The notes: generated from the letters alone by a model not told the origin. A DNA stretch of 64,000 nucleotides from Kosakonia sacchari SP1 (GCF_000300455.3 NZ_CP007215.2:2356001-2420000), one strand, 5' to 3'. Shown: positions 25,007-35,131, numbered from the stretch's first letter. Numbers and translations are program-made.

Positions 25007-26413
25007 ATGAAAAAATACCAGCGCCTGGCGCAGCAAATCGCAGAACAAATTGATCTTGGCGTCTGGCGTCCAGGAGAGAAACTGCCGTCGCTGCGTGAGC
25101 AGGTGACCAGTAGCGGGCTGAGCTTTATGACCGTCGGTCATGCTTATCAGTTGCTGGAAAGCCAGGGGCGGGTGATTGCGCGGCCACAGTCTGGCTATTT
25201 TGTCGCGCCAGCGCCCGGCTTACCGCGCACGCCGGCGGCTAAGGTTACGCGTGATGAAGCGGTGGACATCAATACCTATATTTTTGACGTGTTACAGGCC
25301 AGTTGCGATGCCTCGGTGCTGCCGTTTGGTTCCGCCTTTCCCGACCCTAAACTGTTCCCGATGCCGCAGCTCAATCGGTCGCTGGCAAAGGTGAGCAAAA
25401 GCGCCACTGCCATGAGCGTGATAGAAAACCTGCCGCCGGGAAACAGCCAGTTGCGCCACGCCATTGCTAAACGCTATGCCCGCCAGGGGATGAACATTTC
25501 GCCGGATGAAATTGTTATCACCGCCGGCGCGCTGGAAGCGCTGAATCTCAGCTTACAGGCGGTAACAGAACCGGGTGACTGGGTGATTATTGAAAGCCCC
25601 TGTTTCTACGGCGCGTTGCAGGCGCTGGAGCGGCTCAAGTTAAAAGCGCTATCGGTGCCGACCGATGTAAAAGAGGGCATCGATCTTGATGCGCTGGCGC
25701 AGGCATTAACTGACTATCCGGTAAAAGCCTGCTGGCTGATGACCAATGCGCAGAACCCGCTCGGGTTTACATTAAGCGCGGCGAAAAAGGCGCAACTGGT
25801 CGCGCTGCTGGCACAACACAACGTCACGCTGATCGAAGACGATGTTTACAGCGAGCTTTATTACGGGCGCGAACAACCGTTACCGGCGAAAGCCTGGGAC
25901 ACGCAAGACATGACGTTGCACTGCTCCTCATTTTCAAAATGTCTGGTCGCCGGGTTTCGCGTCGGCTGGGTCGCTGCCGGACGCCACGCAAGGCGTATTC
26001 AGCAATTGCAATTGATGAGCACCTTATCCACCAGTTCGCCGCTGCAACTGGCGCTGGTCGATTACTTATCGACGCATCACTACGACGCCCATTTGCGCCG
26101 CCTGCGCAGACAGCTTGCCGAGCGCAAACATCTGGCCTGGCAGGCGCTGCTGCGCCATCTGCCGCCGGACGTGAAAATCTATCGTAATGAGAGCGGCTAT
26201 TTCTTATGGCTGGAGTTGCCCGCCGGGCTGGATGCCGGTGAACTGAGCCAGCAGGCGCTGGCGCACCATATCAGCATTGCTCCGGGGAAAATGTTTTCGA
26301 CATCCGACAACTGGCGTGCGTTTTTCCGCTTTAATTGCGCCTGGGTCTGGGGCGATAAAGAGGAACGGGCGGTAATGCAACTGGGTCAATTAATTCGCGA
26401 GATGATGAATTAA
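25007..26413 (+). CDS. ydcR: YdcR, MocR-type GntR/aminotransferase regulator
   Basis: A 468-residue fusion (the same length as E. coli YdcR). Residues 1-70 form a GntR winged helix (ERPGEKLPSLREQVTSSGLS type, here WRPGEKLPSLREQ). The rest is a fold-type I aminotransferase domain with the PLP lysine in SFSKCLVAGFRVGW and NAQNPLGFTLS. MocR proteins sense PLP or amino-acid derivatives and regulate a nearby operon. Here cioA is divergent, and ydcS lies 345 bases downstream in the same direction. Its target is not known. Confidence 0.94.
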   Translation: MKKYQRLAQQIAEQIDLGVWRPGEKLPSLREQVTSSGLSFMTVGHAYQLLESQGRVIARPQSGYFVAPAPGLPRTPAAKVTRDEAVDINTYIFDVLQASCDASVLPFGSAFPDPKLFPMPQLNRSLAKVSKSATAMSVIENLPPGNSQLRHAIAKRYARQGMNISPDEIVITAGALEALNLSLQAVTEPGDWVIIESPCFYGALQALERLKLKALSVPTDVKEGIDLDALAQALTDYPVKACWLMTNAQNPLGFTLSAAKKAQLVALLAQHNVTLIEDDVYSELYYGREQPLPAKAWDTQDMTLHCSSFSKCLVAGFRVGWVAAGRHARRIQQLQLMSTLSTSSPLQLALVDYLSTHHYDAHLRRLRRQLAERKHLAWQALLRHLPPDVKIYRNESGYFLWLELPAGLDAGELSQQALAHHISIAPGKMFSTSDNWRAFFRFNCAWVWGDKEERAVMQLGQLIREMMN

Positions 26414-26758
26414 CCGCGCCCGTCTTTCTTATTTTCTGAATAACTTATTCTCCTGTTAAAAATAACGGCGGCGTAAATATGACGTGCGCCGTCATTATTT
26501 TCTGCGCTCCCGAACCTGGTATTCATAGGAAATGTGAATAGCAACACAGATTAACGGACGTTCGCTAACCCCTTGTCTATACTCCAAAAGAGCGCGCAAT
26601 AGCATTTTCATTGTTAACGCAATGCGTCATCTGTCACATCCTTGCGAAATTTCCGACGGGCCACATTCATGCCGTCAGCGCGCCGTCTATTTTTATTAAG
26701 GGAGATATATTTACGGCAAGGCTGCCGCACTTTTTCATTGCGACAGGAGTAGAGAATA
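26414..26758. other. Intergenic region ydcR-ydcS (345 bases)
   Basis: No coding frame with support is seen. The right half is AT-rich with a CRP-like site (given separately). A GACAGGAG ribosome site lies 11 bases before the ydcS start. An inverted GC-rich patch near 26465-26500 (GGCGGCGTAAATATGACGTGCGCCGTC) could be a weak hairpin behind ydcR, but it has no T-run. Confidence 0.6.
26530..26551 (+). promoter_or_regulatory. CRP-like site upstream of ydcS
   Basis: TGTGA-N6-ACACA at 26533-26548 differs from the CRP core TGTGA-N6-TCACA in one position, and the flanks are A/T rich. It lies about 210 bases before ydcS, so its exact promoter is uncertain. Confidence 0.4.
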
Positions 26759-27901
26759 ATGAGCAAGAAATTTGCCCGCAGCAGCCTGTGTGCGCTGGGT
26801 CTTACCGTGATGACTGCACACGCCGCCGAGCCAACCGAAGTGGGAAAGGGAGAAGGTCGGCTGGATATTATCGCCTGGCCTGGCTATATCGAGCGCGGTC
26901 AGACCGATAAGCAATATGACTGGGTAACCGCCTTTGAAAAAGAGACCGGTTGCGCGGTGAATGTGAAAACCGCCGCCACGTCCGATGAGATGGTGAGCCT
27001 GATGGCGAAAGGCGGCTATGACCTGGTAACCGCCTCTGGCGATGCCTCTTTACGCCTGATCATGGGGAAACGCGTCCAGCCGATAAACACCGCGCTTATC
27101 CCCAACTGGAAAACGCTTGATCCGAAGCTGGTGAAAGGCGAATGGTTTAACGTTGCGGGGAAAACTTACGGCACGCCGTATCAGTGGGGGCCAAACCTGC
27201 TGATGTATAACACCAAAACGTTCCCGACGCCGCCGGATAGCTGGTCGGTGGTCTTTGTGCAGCAAAATCTGCCAGATGGCAAAAGTAATAAAGGGCGCGT
27301 GCAGGCCTATGATGGCCCAATTTATATCGCCGACGCCGCGCTGTTCCTGAAAGCCACGCAACCGCAACTGGGTATTGACGATCCGTACCAGCTTACCGAA
27401 GCACAGTATCAGGCGGTGCTGAAAACCCTGCGCGATCAGCATCTGCTCATCCACCGCTACTGGCATGACACCACAGTTCAGATGAGTGACTTCAAGAATG
27501 AAGGCGTGGTGGCCTCCAGCGCGTGGCCTTATCAGGCCAATGCCCTGAAAGGGGAAAATCAGCCGATTGCCACCGTCTTTCCAAAAGAGGGGGTGACGGG
27601 CTGGGCGGATACCACCATGCTGCATGCCGATGCGAAACACCCGAACTGCGCTTATAAATGGATGAACTGGTCGCTGACGCCGAAAGTACAGGGTGATGTG
27701 GCGGCGTGGTTTGGTTCGCTGCCGGTGGTGCCGGAAGGGTGCAAAGCCAGTACCTTGCTGGGTGAAAAGGGCTGCGAAACCAACGGCTACAGCTTTTTTG
27801 ACAAAATCGCCTTCTGGAAAACGCCGGTGGCGCAAGGCGGCAAATATGTGCCTTATAGCCGCTGGACGCAGGATTACATCGCCATTATGGGCGGCCGTTA
27901 A
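26759..27901 (+). CDS. ydcS: YdcS, putative spermidine/putrescine-type ABC binding protein
   Basis: A 380-residue periplasmic protein (E. coli 381), very close to YdcS. The signal peptide ends near AHAA at residue 23. The mature part contains RLDIIAWPGYIERGQTDKQY and PFYGTPYQWGPNLLMYNTKT (family PotD/PotF). E. coli YdcS is also reported to form polyhydroxybutyrate, but the main annotation is an ABC binding component for polyamine-like compounds. It is the first gene of a five-gene run with ydcT, ydcU, ydcV and patD, whose last enzyme handles the aldehyde from putrescine breakdown. Confidence 0.95.
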   Translation: MSKKFARSSLCALGLTVMTAHAAEPTEVGKGEGRLDIIAWPGYIERGQTDKQYDWVTAFEKETGCAVNVKTAATSDEMVSLMAKGGYDLVTASGDASLRLIMGKRVQPINTALIPNWKTLDPKLVKGEWFNVAGKTYGTPYQWGPNLLMYNTKTFPTPPDSWSVVFVQQNLPDGKSNKGRVQAYDGPIYIADAALFLKATQPQLGIDDPYQLTEAQYQAVLKTLRDQHLLIHRYWHDTTVQMSDFKNEGVVASSAWPYQANALKGENQPIATVFPKEGVTGWADTTMLHADAKHPNCAYKWMNWSLTPKVQGDVAAWFGSLPVVPEGCKASTLLGEKGCETNGYSFFDKIAFWKTPVAQGGKYVPYSRWTQDYIAIMGGR

Positions 27902-27918
27902 CCTGCCAGGAGTGCGCT

Positions 27919-28932
27919 ATGACCTATGCGGTAGAATTCCTGGATGTCGCCAGAGTCTATGGTGATGTCCGGGCGGTTGACGGCGTAACGTTCGCCGTCA
28001 ACGACGGGGAGTTTTTCTCCATGCTGGGGCCGTCCGGCTCCGGCAAAACCACCTGCCTGCGGCTGATTGCCGGGTTTGAGCAGCTCAGCGGCGGTGCCAT
28101 TCGTATTTTTGGCCGCGAAGCCAGCGAGCTGCCGCCCTGGGAGCGGGACGTGAATACCGTCTTTCAGGATTACGCGCTGTTTCCGCACATGTCCGTTCTC
28201 GATAACGTCGCCTACGGGTTGATGGTGAAAGGCGTGGACAAAAAACAGCGCCATGCCCGCGCTCGTGAGGCGCTGGAGAAAGTGGCGCTCGGTTTTGTGC
28301 ACGCGCGTAAACCCTCGCAACTTTCCGGCGGTCAGCGGCAACGCGTTGCCATCGCCCGCGCTCTGGTAAATGAACCCAGAGTGTTATTACTCGATGAACC
28401 CCTGGGCGCACTGGATCTAAAGCTGCGCGAACAGATGCAGCTGGAGCTGAAAAAGCTGCAACAGGATCTCGGCATCACCTTTATTTTTGTCACCCACGAT
28501 CAGGGCGAAGCCTTGTCGATGTCCGACCGCGTGGCGGTGTTCAATAATGGCCGTATTGAGCAAATCGATACGCCGCGCGAACTTTACCTGCGTCCGCGCA
28601 CGCCGTTTGTCGCCGGGTTTGTCGGCACGTCTAATGTGTTTGATGCGGCGCTTGCGGAAAAACTCTGCGGCATGAACGGGGTTTACTCGCTGCGACCGGA
28701 ACATATTCGCCTGAATACGCCGGGGGAAATCGAAGCCAGCGCGGTGGTGCAAACGGTGCAATATCAGGGCGCATCGACCCGTTTTGAACTGGCGCTGGCG
28801 CAGGGGGAAAAGTTGCTGGTCAGCCAGGCGAACCTCTCCGATGCGTTACTGCCGGAAACGCTGGCACCGGGCCAATCGGTGCGGGTTTCCTGGTCGCGCG
28901 AGGCGATGGTGCCGTTACAGGGAGCGGGGTGA
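27919..28932 (+). CDS. ydcT: YdcT, ABC transporter ATPase
   Basis: A 337-residue ATPase of the PotA type. Walker A is [14 protein letters not shown] near residue 37, signature LSGGQRQRVAIARAL near 137, Walker B RVLLLDEPLGALD, switch histidine THDQGEAL. A C-terminal TOBE domain follows. The gene starts 17 bases after ydcS and ends one base before ydcU begins. It energises uptake through YdcU and YdcV. Confidence 0.95.
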   Translation: MTYAVEFLDVARVYGDVRAVDGVTFAVNDGEFFSMLGPSGSGKTTCLRLIAGFEQLSGGAIRIFGREASELPPWERDVNTVFQDYALFPHMSVLDNVAYGLMVKGVDKKQRHARAREALEKVALGFVHARKPSQLSGGQRQRVAIARALVNEPRVLLLDEPLGALDLKLREQMQLELKKLQQDLGITFIFVTHDQGEALSMSDRVAVFNNGRIEQIDTPRELYLRPRTPFVAGFVGTSNVFDAALAEKLCGMNGVYSLRPEHIRLNTPGEIEASAVVQTVQYQGASTRFELALAQGEKLLVSQANLSDALLPETLAPGQSVRVSWSREAMVPLQGAG

Positions 28933-28933
28933 G

Positions 28934-29869
28934 ATGGTCATGAGCATTGCGCAACGTTCGCCACGCCGCGTCAATCTTAGCGCTGTCTTCTGGCGCAAAC
29001 CGGTGTACGGGCTGCTTTTGCTGCTGCTCGGCCCGCTGATGTGGTTTGGCATTGTCTATTTAGGTTCACTGCTCACGTTGTTGTGGCAGGGGTTTTACAC
29101 CTTCGATGATTTCACCATGTCGGTTGCCCCGGATTTGACATTCGCCAACCTGCTGGCGCTGTTTAACCCGGCTAATTACGACATCATTCTTCGTACACTG
29201 ATAATGGCGATGTGTGTGACGGTGGCGAGCGCCATTCTCGCTTTTCCGATGGCGTGGTATATGGCCCGTTATGCACAGGGCAAATGGAAAGCGTTCTTTT
29301 ATATCGCGGTGATGCTACCGATGTGGGCGAGCTACATCGTTAAAGCCTACGCCTGGACGTTGCTGCTGGCGAGAGATGGTGTTGCGCAGTGGTTTTTAAG
29401 CCATCTGGGGCTGGAGCCGCTACTCGCTGCGTTTTTGACGTTGCCCGCCGTGGGCGGTAATACGCTTTCCACTTCCGGGCTGGGGCGGTTTCTGGTGTTC
29501 GTCTATATCTGGCTGCCGTTTATGATTTTGCCGATTCAGGCGGCGCTCGAGCGCTTACCGCCATCGCTGCTGCAAGCCTCAGCCGATCTAGGCGCGCATC
29601 CGCGTCAGACCTTTCGTTATGTGGTGTTACCGCTGGCAATACCGGGCGTGGCGGCGGGTTCAATATTTACCTTTTCGCTGACGCTCGGGGATTTTATCGT
29701 GCCGCAGCTCGTCGGGCCGCCGGGTTATTTCATTGGCAATATGGTTTATTCGCAGCAAGGAGCAATTGGTAACATGCCGATGGCCGCCGCGTTTACGCTT
29801 GTGCCGATGGTGTTGATCGCCCTTTATCTGGCGTTTGTAAAACGCCTGGGAGCGTTTGATGCACTCTGA
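28934..29869 (+). CDS. ydcU: YdcU, ABC transporter permease
   Basis: A 311-residue inner-membrane protein of the PotB type with six helices. The EAA loop is [25 protein letters not shown]. The start at 28934 (MVMSIAQ, analogous to E. coli MAMNV) is chosen over the longer reading from 28784, which lies inside ydcT in another frame. The ATG at 28940 is a possible alternative. It forms a heterodimer with YdcV, and its end overlaps the ydcV start by 11 bases. Confidence 0.93.
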   Translation: MVMSIAQRSPRRVNLSAVFWRKPVYGLLLLLLGPLMWFGIVYLGSLLTLLWQGFYTFDDFTMSVAPDLTFANLLALFNPANYDIILRTLIMAMCVTVASAILAFPMAWYMARYAQGKWKAFFYIAVMLPMWASYIVKAYAWTLLLARDGVAQWFLSHLGLEPLLAAFLTLPAVGGNTLSTSGLGRFLVFVYIWLPFMILPIQAALERLPPSLLQASADLGAHPRQTFRYVVLPLAIPGVAAGSIFTFSLTLGDFIVPQLVGPPGYFIGNMVYSQQGAIGNMPMAAAFTLVPMVLIALYLAFVKRLGAFDAL

Positions 29870-30665
29870 ACGCGCACCGTTTTTGCTCAAAGTCGCCACG
29901 TGGGGCGGCGTCATTTTTTTGCACTTTCCGCTTTTGATCATCGCCATCTATGCTTTCAATACCGAGGACGCCGCATTCAGCTTTCCGCCGCAGGGCTTTA
30001 CGCTGCGCTGGTTTAGCGTGGCGGCGGCGAGGGGAGATATTCTTGATGCGGTGACACTGTCATTACAAATCGCGGCGCTGGCGACGGTCATTGCACTGGT
30101 TCTTGGCACACTTGCTGCAATGGCCTTATGGCGCAGCGAGTTTTTCGGTAAAAACGCCATTTCCTTACTGCTGCTGTTGCCGATTGCCTTACCGGGAATT
30201 ATCACCGGGCTTGCGCTGTTGACCGCGTTTAAAACGGTCAATCTGGAGCCGGGCTTTTTCACCATTGTCGTGGGGCATGCCACGTTCTGCGTGGTGGTGG
30301 TGTTTAACAACGTGATTGCCAGGTTTCGGCGAACCTCCTGGAGCCTGGTCGAAGCATCGATGGATTTGGGCGCGAACGGCTGGCAAACCTTCCGTTATGT
30401 GGTGTTACCCAACCTGGGTTCGGCGCTCCTGGCGGGTGGCATGCTGGCGTTTGCGTTGTCATTTGACGAAATCATTGTCACCACCTTTACCGCAGGTCAT
30501 GAGCGTACGCTGCCGCTGTGGTTGCTCAACCAGTTGGGGCGTCCGCGCGATGTGCCCGTCACCAACGTTGTGGCGTTACTGGTGATGCTGGTAACGATGA
30601 TTCCGATTCTGGGGGCCTGGTGGCTGACCCGTGATACCGACACGATTGCCGGAACCGGCAAATAA
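29859..30665 (+). CDS. ydcV: YdcV, ABC transporter permease
   Basis: A 268-residue PotC-type permease. It starts [17 protein letters not shown] at the ATG 29859, in agreement with E. coli. A TTG at 29856 in the same frame is not needed. Six helices are visible, and the EAA loop is [21 protein letters not shown]. Translationally coupled to ydcU by overlap. Followed after 25 bases by patD. Confidence 0.94.
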   Translation: MHSERAPFLLKVATWGGVIFLHFPLLIIAIYAFNTEDAAFSFPPQGFTLRWFSVAAARGDILDAVTLSLQIAALATVIALVLGTLAAMALWRSEFFGKNAISLLLLLPIALPGIITGLALLTAFKTVNLEPGFFTIVVGHATFCVVVVFNNVIARFRRTSWSLVEASMDLGANGWQTFRYVVLPNLGSALLAGGMLAFALSFDEIIVTTFTAGHERTLPLWLLNQLGRPRDVPVTNVVALLVMLVTMIPILGAWWLTRDTDTIAGTGK

Positions 30666-30690
30666 CTGACCACGCTGAAAGGACAGAACT

Positions 30691-32115
30691 ATGCAACATC
30701 AACTATTTATCAATGGAGTACTGGTTAACGGCGAAGGCGAGAAGCAGCCTGTTTATAACCCGGCTACCGGTGACGTGTTGCTGGAGATCGCCGAAGCGTC
30801 TGCCGCGCAAGTCGACGCCGCCGTGCAGGCTGCCGATCGCGCGTTTGCCAGTTGGGGACAAACTACACCGAAGGCACGCGCCGAGTGCCTGCTGCAACTG
30901 GCACAGATGATTGAAGATAATGCGGAAACCTTCGCCCGGCTGGAGTCACTGAACTGCGGTAAACCCTTTCATTGCGTACTGAATGACGAAATTCCGGCGG
31001 TAGTGGATGTGTTCCGCTTCTTCGCTGGCGCAGCGCGTTGCCTGAATGGGCTGGCGGCAGGTGAATACCTGGAAGGGCATACTTCAATGATCCGCCGCGA
31101 TCCGCTGGGCGTCGTTGCCTCTATTGCGCCATGGAACTACCCGCTGATGATGGCGGCCTGGAAGCTCGGCCCGGCGCTGGCGGCGGGCAACTGCGTGGTG
31201 ATCAAGCCGTCGGAAATTACGCCTCTCACCGCGTTAAAACTGGCGGAACTGGCGAAAGATATCTTCCCGGCAGGTGTGCTGAATGTGTTGTTCGGGCGCG
31301 GCAGCACCGTCGGCGATCCGCTGACTGGTCATGAAAAAGTGCGCATGGTTTCCCTGACAGGCTCGATTGCTACAGGTGAACACATTATTGGCCATACCGC
31401 CTCGTCGATTAAGCGCACCCACATGGAACTCGGCGGCAAAGCGCCGGTGATCGTGTTTGATGATGCGGATCTCGATGCGGTGGTGGAAGGGGTGCGCACT
31501 TTCGGTTTTTACAATGCCGGGCAGGATTGCACCGCCGCATGTCGTATCTACGCGCAAAAAGACATTTATGACGCGCTGGTGGAAAAACTGGGTGCGGCGG
31601 TGGCCAGCCTGAAAATGGGTGCGCCGGACGATGAATCCACCGAACTTGGGCCGCTCAGTTCCGCAGCGCATCTGGCGCGAGTTAGCAAGGCGGTCGATGA
31701 GGCCAAAGCGCTCAGCCATATTCGCGTGGTGACCGGCGGTAAAAGACATGAAGGCACTGGCTATTATTATCCGCCAACGCTGCTGGCAGGGGCAAAACAG
31801 GAGGATGCCATTGTACAGCGGGAAGTGTTTGGCCCGGTGGTGAGCGTCACGGTGTTTGATGATGAGGAGCAGGTGCTGGGCTGGGCCAATGATTCGCAAT
31901 ATGGGCTGGCGTCATCGGTGTGGACCAAAGATGTGGGGCGCGCGCATCGCCTGAGTGCGCGTCTGCAATATGGCTGCACCTGGGTAAATACGCATTTTAT
32001 GTTAGTGAGCGAAATGCCGCACGGCGGACAGAAACTCTCAGGCTACGGCAAAGATATGTCGCTCTACGGCCTGGAAGATTACACCGTCGTACGTCATGTG
32101 ATGATCAAACATTAA
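30691..32115 (+). CDS. patD: Gamma-aminobutyraldehyde dehydrogenase
   Basis: A 474-residue aldehyde dehydrogenase (E. coli PatD/YdcW has 474) that oxidises 4-aminobutanal, formed from putrescine, to GABA. Catalytic cysteine in [16 protein letters not shown] near residue 280, glutamate in [15 protein letters not shown] near 246, cofactor-binding block [12 protein letters not shown]. An AAAGGAC site precedes the start. It is the last gene of the ydcSTUV-patD run, which links uptake of a polyamine-like compound to its breakdown. Confidence 0.96.
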   Translation: MQHQLFINGVLVNGEGEKQPVYNPATGDVLLEIAEASAAQVDAAVQAADRAFASWGQTTPKARAECLLQLAQMIEDNAETFARLESLNCGKPFHCVLNDEIPAVVDVFRFFAGAARCLNGLAAGEYLEGHTSMIRRDPLGVVASIAPWNYPLMMAAWKLGPALAAGNCVVIKPSEITPLTALKLAELAKDIFPAGVLNVLFGRGSTVGDPLTGHEKVRMVSLTGSIATGEHIIGHTASSIKRTHMELGGKAPVIVFDDADLDAVVEGVRTFGFYNAGQDCTAACRIYAQKDIYDALVEKLGAAVASLKMGAPDDESTELGPLSSAAHLARVSKAVDEAKALSHIRVVTGGKRHEGTGYYYPPTLLAGAKQEDAIVQREVFGPVVSVTVFDDEEQVLGWANDSQYGLASSVWTKDVGRAHRLSARLQYGCTWVNTHFMLVSEMPHGGQKLSGYGKDMSLYGLEDYTVVRHVMIKH

Positions 32116-32122
32116 TCCGCTA

Positions 32123-32146
32123 ATAAACGCCACGGACGGCGTTTAT
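32123..32146 (+). terminator. Hairpin after patD
   Basis: ATAAACGCC/GGCGTTTAT, a 9-bp stem with a 6-base loop, lies 7 bases after the patD stop. The tail CGCATTTATTT is only partly T-rich. Confidence 0.55.
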
Positions 32147-32394
32147 CGCATTTATTTCCTTATGAAACATGAGGTAAATCGCATAGCAAATTAAGTGTGT
32201 TGTTATTAATGAAAAACTGGTTTAATAATAGCCAGCCATCAGCGGAGTGGCGAAATAAAAACATTTAAATAAGACCGCACACAGACATTGCCCTATTGGT
32301 TGTCATATGAATGTCATCAACGCGAAAAATGGCAGTCATTGCCTTGGGTGAGAATGTCTGGCTTTTAAAAAAATCAGGCAAGGAAAATAGAGTA

Positions 32395-32616
32395 ATGAGT
32401 AAAATCGTAGTCGTGCTCGTACCAGGGGGCGCGTCTGAATTTTTGACCGTTGAAGATGGCGAAACCTCCGTACAATGGGCGATAACGGGGCTCGATGGCG
32501 GGGCGGCAAGCGCCCGGATGCCAATCGAAACCTACTATTGCGAAGGGGAAGAGTTTTATTTTGCCCGCGTTGAAAGTCCCTCGGGTAATGAAACAGCACT
32601 CTCCATGCGGAATTAA
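32395..32616 (+). CDS. Small unknown protein, 73 residues
   Basis: A soluble-looking 73-residue protein: beta-rich pattern SKIVVVLVPGGASEFLTVED at the start, then a polar middle and YYCEGEEFYFARVES. No signal peptide and no membrane helix are present. The ATG at 32395 has GGAAAATAGAG before it. The longer reading from 32311 adds residues without a ribosome site. Its end is marked by a good hairpin. I do not recognise the family. That it is a real gene is suggested by its terminator and ribosome site. Confidence 0.6.
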   Translation: MSKIVVVLVPGGASEFLTVEDGETSVQWAITGLDGGAASARMPIETYYCEGEEFYFARVESPSGNETALSMRN

Positions 32617-32646
32617 AAAATAAGGGCTCATCTGAGCCCTTATTTA
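32617..32646. terminator. Bidirectional terminator
   Basis: AATAAGGGCTCA/TGAGCCCTTATT forms a long stem with A-rich left and T-rich right flanks. It separates the 73-residue gene from the convergent gene at 32673. Confidence 0.8.
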
Positions 32647-32672
32647 TTTAACAATGCAATTAATTTGCAGGC

Positions 32673-33110
32673 TTACCTTTTCAGGAACACCTCATTTTCG
32701 CGCGGTGCCCAATCTTTCTCTGAAAAATCATATGTCGAGAAGGGCTCATCTTTTACGCCCTGCGAACGCAGAACGGCGCGCACTTCCGCTGGCAGCGTTT
32801 CCTCGCGGAATAACTCCGCCAGCACGAACATGGCATCAATAAACGAGAGTTGTTTTACTTCAAAGGGTTTCCAGCCGGTGCGTTTGAATATTAAATGATA
32901 AAGCGCCTCTTCACCGGCAAGCGGAACGAAACTGCTGGCGTACTTTTCCCGGTGGCGAGAGAGCAACACTTCAAGGACGAATATCTGCGCGATGCGCTGC
33001 CGGGCCGCATTGCCCCGGGCGGTATCAGTGGTCATATCGACGTGCGTTATGTCATTGTTTTCACGCACCCGAACTTCTATGGCTTGCCACAGGTCGTCAT
33101 ATTTCTGCAT
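32673..33110 (-). CDS. Unknown soluble protein, 145 residues
   Basis: A 145-residue charged, helical-looking protein without signal peptide or membrane segment. It starts MQKYDDLWQAIEVRVRENND (ATG at 33110 after AAGGTT on the minus strand; the ATG at 33128 is a possible alternative). Middle part LEVLLSRHREKYASSF and end KDWAPRENEVFLKR. I do not recognise the family. It lies between two small unknown regions in the accessory block and faces the 73-residue gene. Confidence 0.6.
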   Translation of the reverse strand: MQKYDDLWQAIEVRVRENNDITHVDMTTDTARGNAARQRIAQIFVLEVLLSRHREKYASSFVPLAGEEALYHLIFKRTGWKPFEVKQLSFIDAMFVLAELFREETLPAEVRAVLRSQGVKDEPFSTYDFSEKDWAPRENEVFLKR

Positions 33111-33874
33111 AACCTTACCTTGTTTCATCTGATGTCTGCCTTGCCGGTAGACAATATCAGAGATGATCCCAGCTCGCCAAACTTCCCGGCGTTATTTAAC
33201 GGCCGTAATAACGCATAAGTTAATCCTTAAGGTAAATTGAAAGATATGTCGTTTCATTGCTGTTAAGGTATCACGCTGATGCAACGCAATGCTTTTGCAG
33301 CAAGAAGGGAACAGGACACTCAGGGCAGCCCGGATTAACCGTCTTTTATTATTAATAACGTCAGCGTCAGCTATAAAGCGACAATATGCAGCTCAACCCG
33401 TGTTGTCAGATGCCGCTATTTACTGGGTGCTTAGATGCAATAAACATCGTTTAAAAGCATTGCAGCATCTCTCTTATACCGCCCGTGCCGATAATGGTGA
33501 GTGCTGTCAGACTTTTTTCCATTTTGTTATTGTCAGGCAACACGAAAACATCAGCGACCAAAGCAGAAAGAGAATGAATACTATCTGCAATCAACCTCCT
33601 GTGATGCGCAAATATTCCAGTAAGCATCTACATAAACGATCAAATAAATTTGAAGCCCACGGCAGGTGATTTTTCAGGTCAATGCTGAACGTTACTGACA
33701 CCCATTATCATTACGCATATCGATGCGCCGTGAAATAAAAAGTAGATTTGAGATTATACTCATGCGGTCTTAATGTGACGTTAAGGCTGAAAGAATAAAT
33801 TATCGAGTAACGCAGCTTTTTTAATATTAGTAATGTTTGAATTATCAATTATTGATTAAAAGGAAAACCGGACA
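33111..33874. other. AT-rich region of 764 bases without a clear gene
   Basis: Only weak open frames occur. The longest is at 33289-33669 on the plus strand (126 residues), with no ribosome site, odd composition (many N, H, R, S) and no family look, so I do not call it. The right end is strongly AT-rich and carries the leader of the VIT gene. It holds a Fur-like 19-mer and a small inverted repeat ATCAAT-T-ATTGAT at 33844-33856, just before the ribosome site. The rest may be a decayed insert. Confidence 0.5.
33697..33715. promoter_or_regulatory. Weak Fur-like site upstream of the VIT transporter gene
   Basis: The 19 bases with ATTATCATTA in the middle match the Fur consensus in 13 of 19 positions by hand count. 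It lies 160 bases before the start of an iron/manganese transporter gene. The distance and one poor half make it uncertain. Confidence 0.25.
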
Positions 33875-34564
33875 ATGCACCTGGAACGACACAGTATCGG
33901 AGCAGTGGGATGGTTAAGGGCGGCAGTGCTGGGGGCAAATGACGGTATCGTGTCTACAGCGAGTCTCGTCCTCGGCATTGCCTCGGCGGGTACCCCATCA
34001 TCAGGTATTTTGTTGGCGGGGATCGCCGGGCTTGTCGCGGGCGCAATGTCGATGGCAACAGGAGAATATGTCTCCGTTTCCTCCCAGACGGATACAGAAA
34101 ACGCGGCTCTCGCGCAAGAGAAAAAGGAACTGGTTGACGATTACGAGGGCGAAGTGCTGGAGCTTACTTCGTTGTACATTCAGCGGGGGCTTGAGCCTCT
34201 TCTTGCTCACCAGGTCGCACAGCAACTTATGGCAAAGGATGCGCTGGACGCACATGCCCGTGAGGAGTTGGGACTGACGGAAACGAATTCAGCACAGCCT
34301 CTGCAGGCGGCTATTTTCTCAGCGCTGAGTTTTTCTGCGGGTGCAGTGTTGCCGTTGATTGTTGCATGGTTAGCGCCCGCAACACTGGTTTTTCCCTTCG
34401 TCATCCTTTCAACACTATGTTCACTCACTCTCCTTGGCTATATCTCATCGATTGTGGGCAAAGCGCCACCTCTGAAAGCGATACTCAGAATCACGTTCTG
34501 GAGTGCCATGGCAATGGCTGTCTCGATGGGCGCCGGCACACTCGCCGGCCATGTACTGGCTTAG
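33875..34564 (+). CDS. VIT1/CCC1-family Fe2+/Mn2+ transporter
   Basis: A 229-residue membrane protein of the VIT family, which moves Fe2+ or Mn2+ out of the cytoplasm by proton exchange. Helix 1 carries the family motif RAAVLGANDGIVSTASLVLG, and helix 2 carries AGAMSMATGEYVSVSSQTD. A charged cytoplasmic metal-binding stretch with many Glu (about residues 70-130) follows, then three more helices. This is the full length for bacterial VIT proteins. An AAAAGGAAAACC site lies before the ATG. It is followed by a cytochrome b561 gene 30 bases downstream, likely on the same transcript. No direct E. coli counterpart is at this position. Confidence 0.92.
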   Translation: MHLERHSIGAVGWLRAAVLGANDGIVSTASLVLGIASAGTPSSGILLAGIAGLVAGAMSMATGEYVSVSSQTDTENAALAQEKKELVDDYEGEVLELTSLYIQRGLEPLLAHQVAQQLMAKDALDAHAREELGLTETNSAQPLQAAIFSALSFSAGAVLPLIVAWLAPATLVFPFVILSTLCSLTLLGYISSIVGKAPPLKAILRITFWSAMAMAVSMGAGTLAGHVLA

Positions 34565-34594
34565 AAGATCGTTTAATTCTCAGGAAAGTTAAAA

Positions 34595-35131
34595 ATGAAA
34601 AAATATTCGGGTAGTCAGATAGCGCTACACTGGCTGGTTTTACTGCTGATTGCGATAACGTACGCAGCGATGGAATTTAAGGGTATTTTCCCTAAAGAGT
34701 CTGCAGGACGTTACTGGATGGCTATTACTCATTACACTTGTGGCGTTACTGTATTTATTCTGATGCTGGTCAGAATGATATTCAGGTTTCTCACGCCGGA
34801 ACCACCGGTAGTTCCACCGTTGCCGCAATGGCAGAAACTCAGCGCTACCGTTGTACATTTTATTTTATATGCGCTTTTTATCGTACTTCCTCTTCTTGGC
34901 GTAGTTTCGCTCTATTTTGGGCAAAAAGAGTGGGTTTTCCTGTTTATTAATATGCCAGTAGCAGCGGTTCAAAATACTTTTTTACAACACAATCTGAAGG
35001 AAATTCATGAGTTACTGGCTAACACCGGTTATTTCATCGTTGGTATACATGCAGCGGCAGCCCTGATGCATCACTATATCTGGCGGGATAACACGTTAAA
35101 AAGAATGATGCCGGGGAAATTTCAGGATTAA
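34595..35131 (+). CDS. cybB: Cytochrome b561 (CybB type)
   Basis: A 178-residue four-helix membrane cytochrome similar to E. coli CybB, a superoxide:quinone oxidoreductase. Shared stretches are SGSQIALHWLVLLLIAITY at the N-terminus, ANTGYFIVGIHAAAALMHHY and the end RDNTLKRMMPGKF. Haem histidines lie in LHWL, THYTCG, EIHELL and GIHAAAALMHHY. The GC content is lower than in neighbouring backbone genes. Likely co-transcribed with the VIT gene. E. coli carries cybB in the same chromosomal neighbourhood but in another context. Confidence 0.85.
   Translation: MKKYSGSQIALHWLVLLLIAITYAAMEFKGIFPKESAGRYWMAITHYTCGVTVFILMLVRMIFRFLTPEPPVVPPLPQWQKLSATVVHFILYALFIVLPLLGVVSLYFGQKEWVFLFINMPVAAVQNTFLQHNLKEIHELLANTGYFIVGIHAAAALMHHYIWRDNTLKRMMPGKFQD

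Noticed and set aside
27050-27835. 261-residue frame antisense to ydcS
   Set aside because: Shadow frame; YdcS matches its family over the full length.
33289-33669. 126-residue open frame in the AT-rich gap before the VIT gene
   Set aside because: No ribosome site, unusual composition and no similarity that I can see; kept only as a note in the gap entry.
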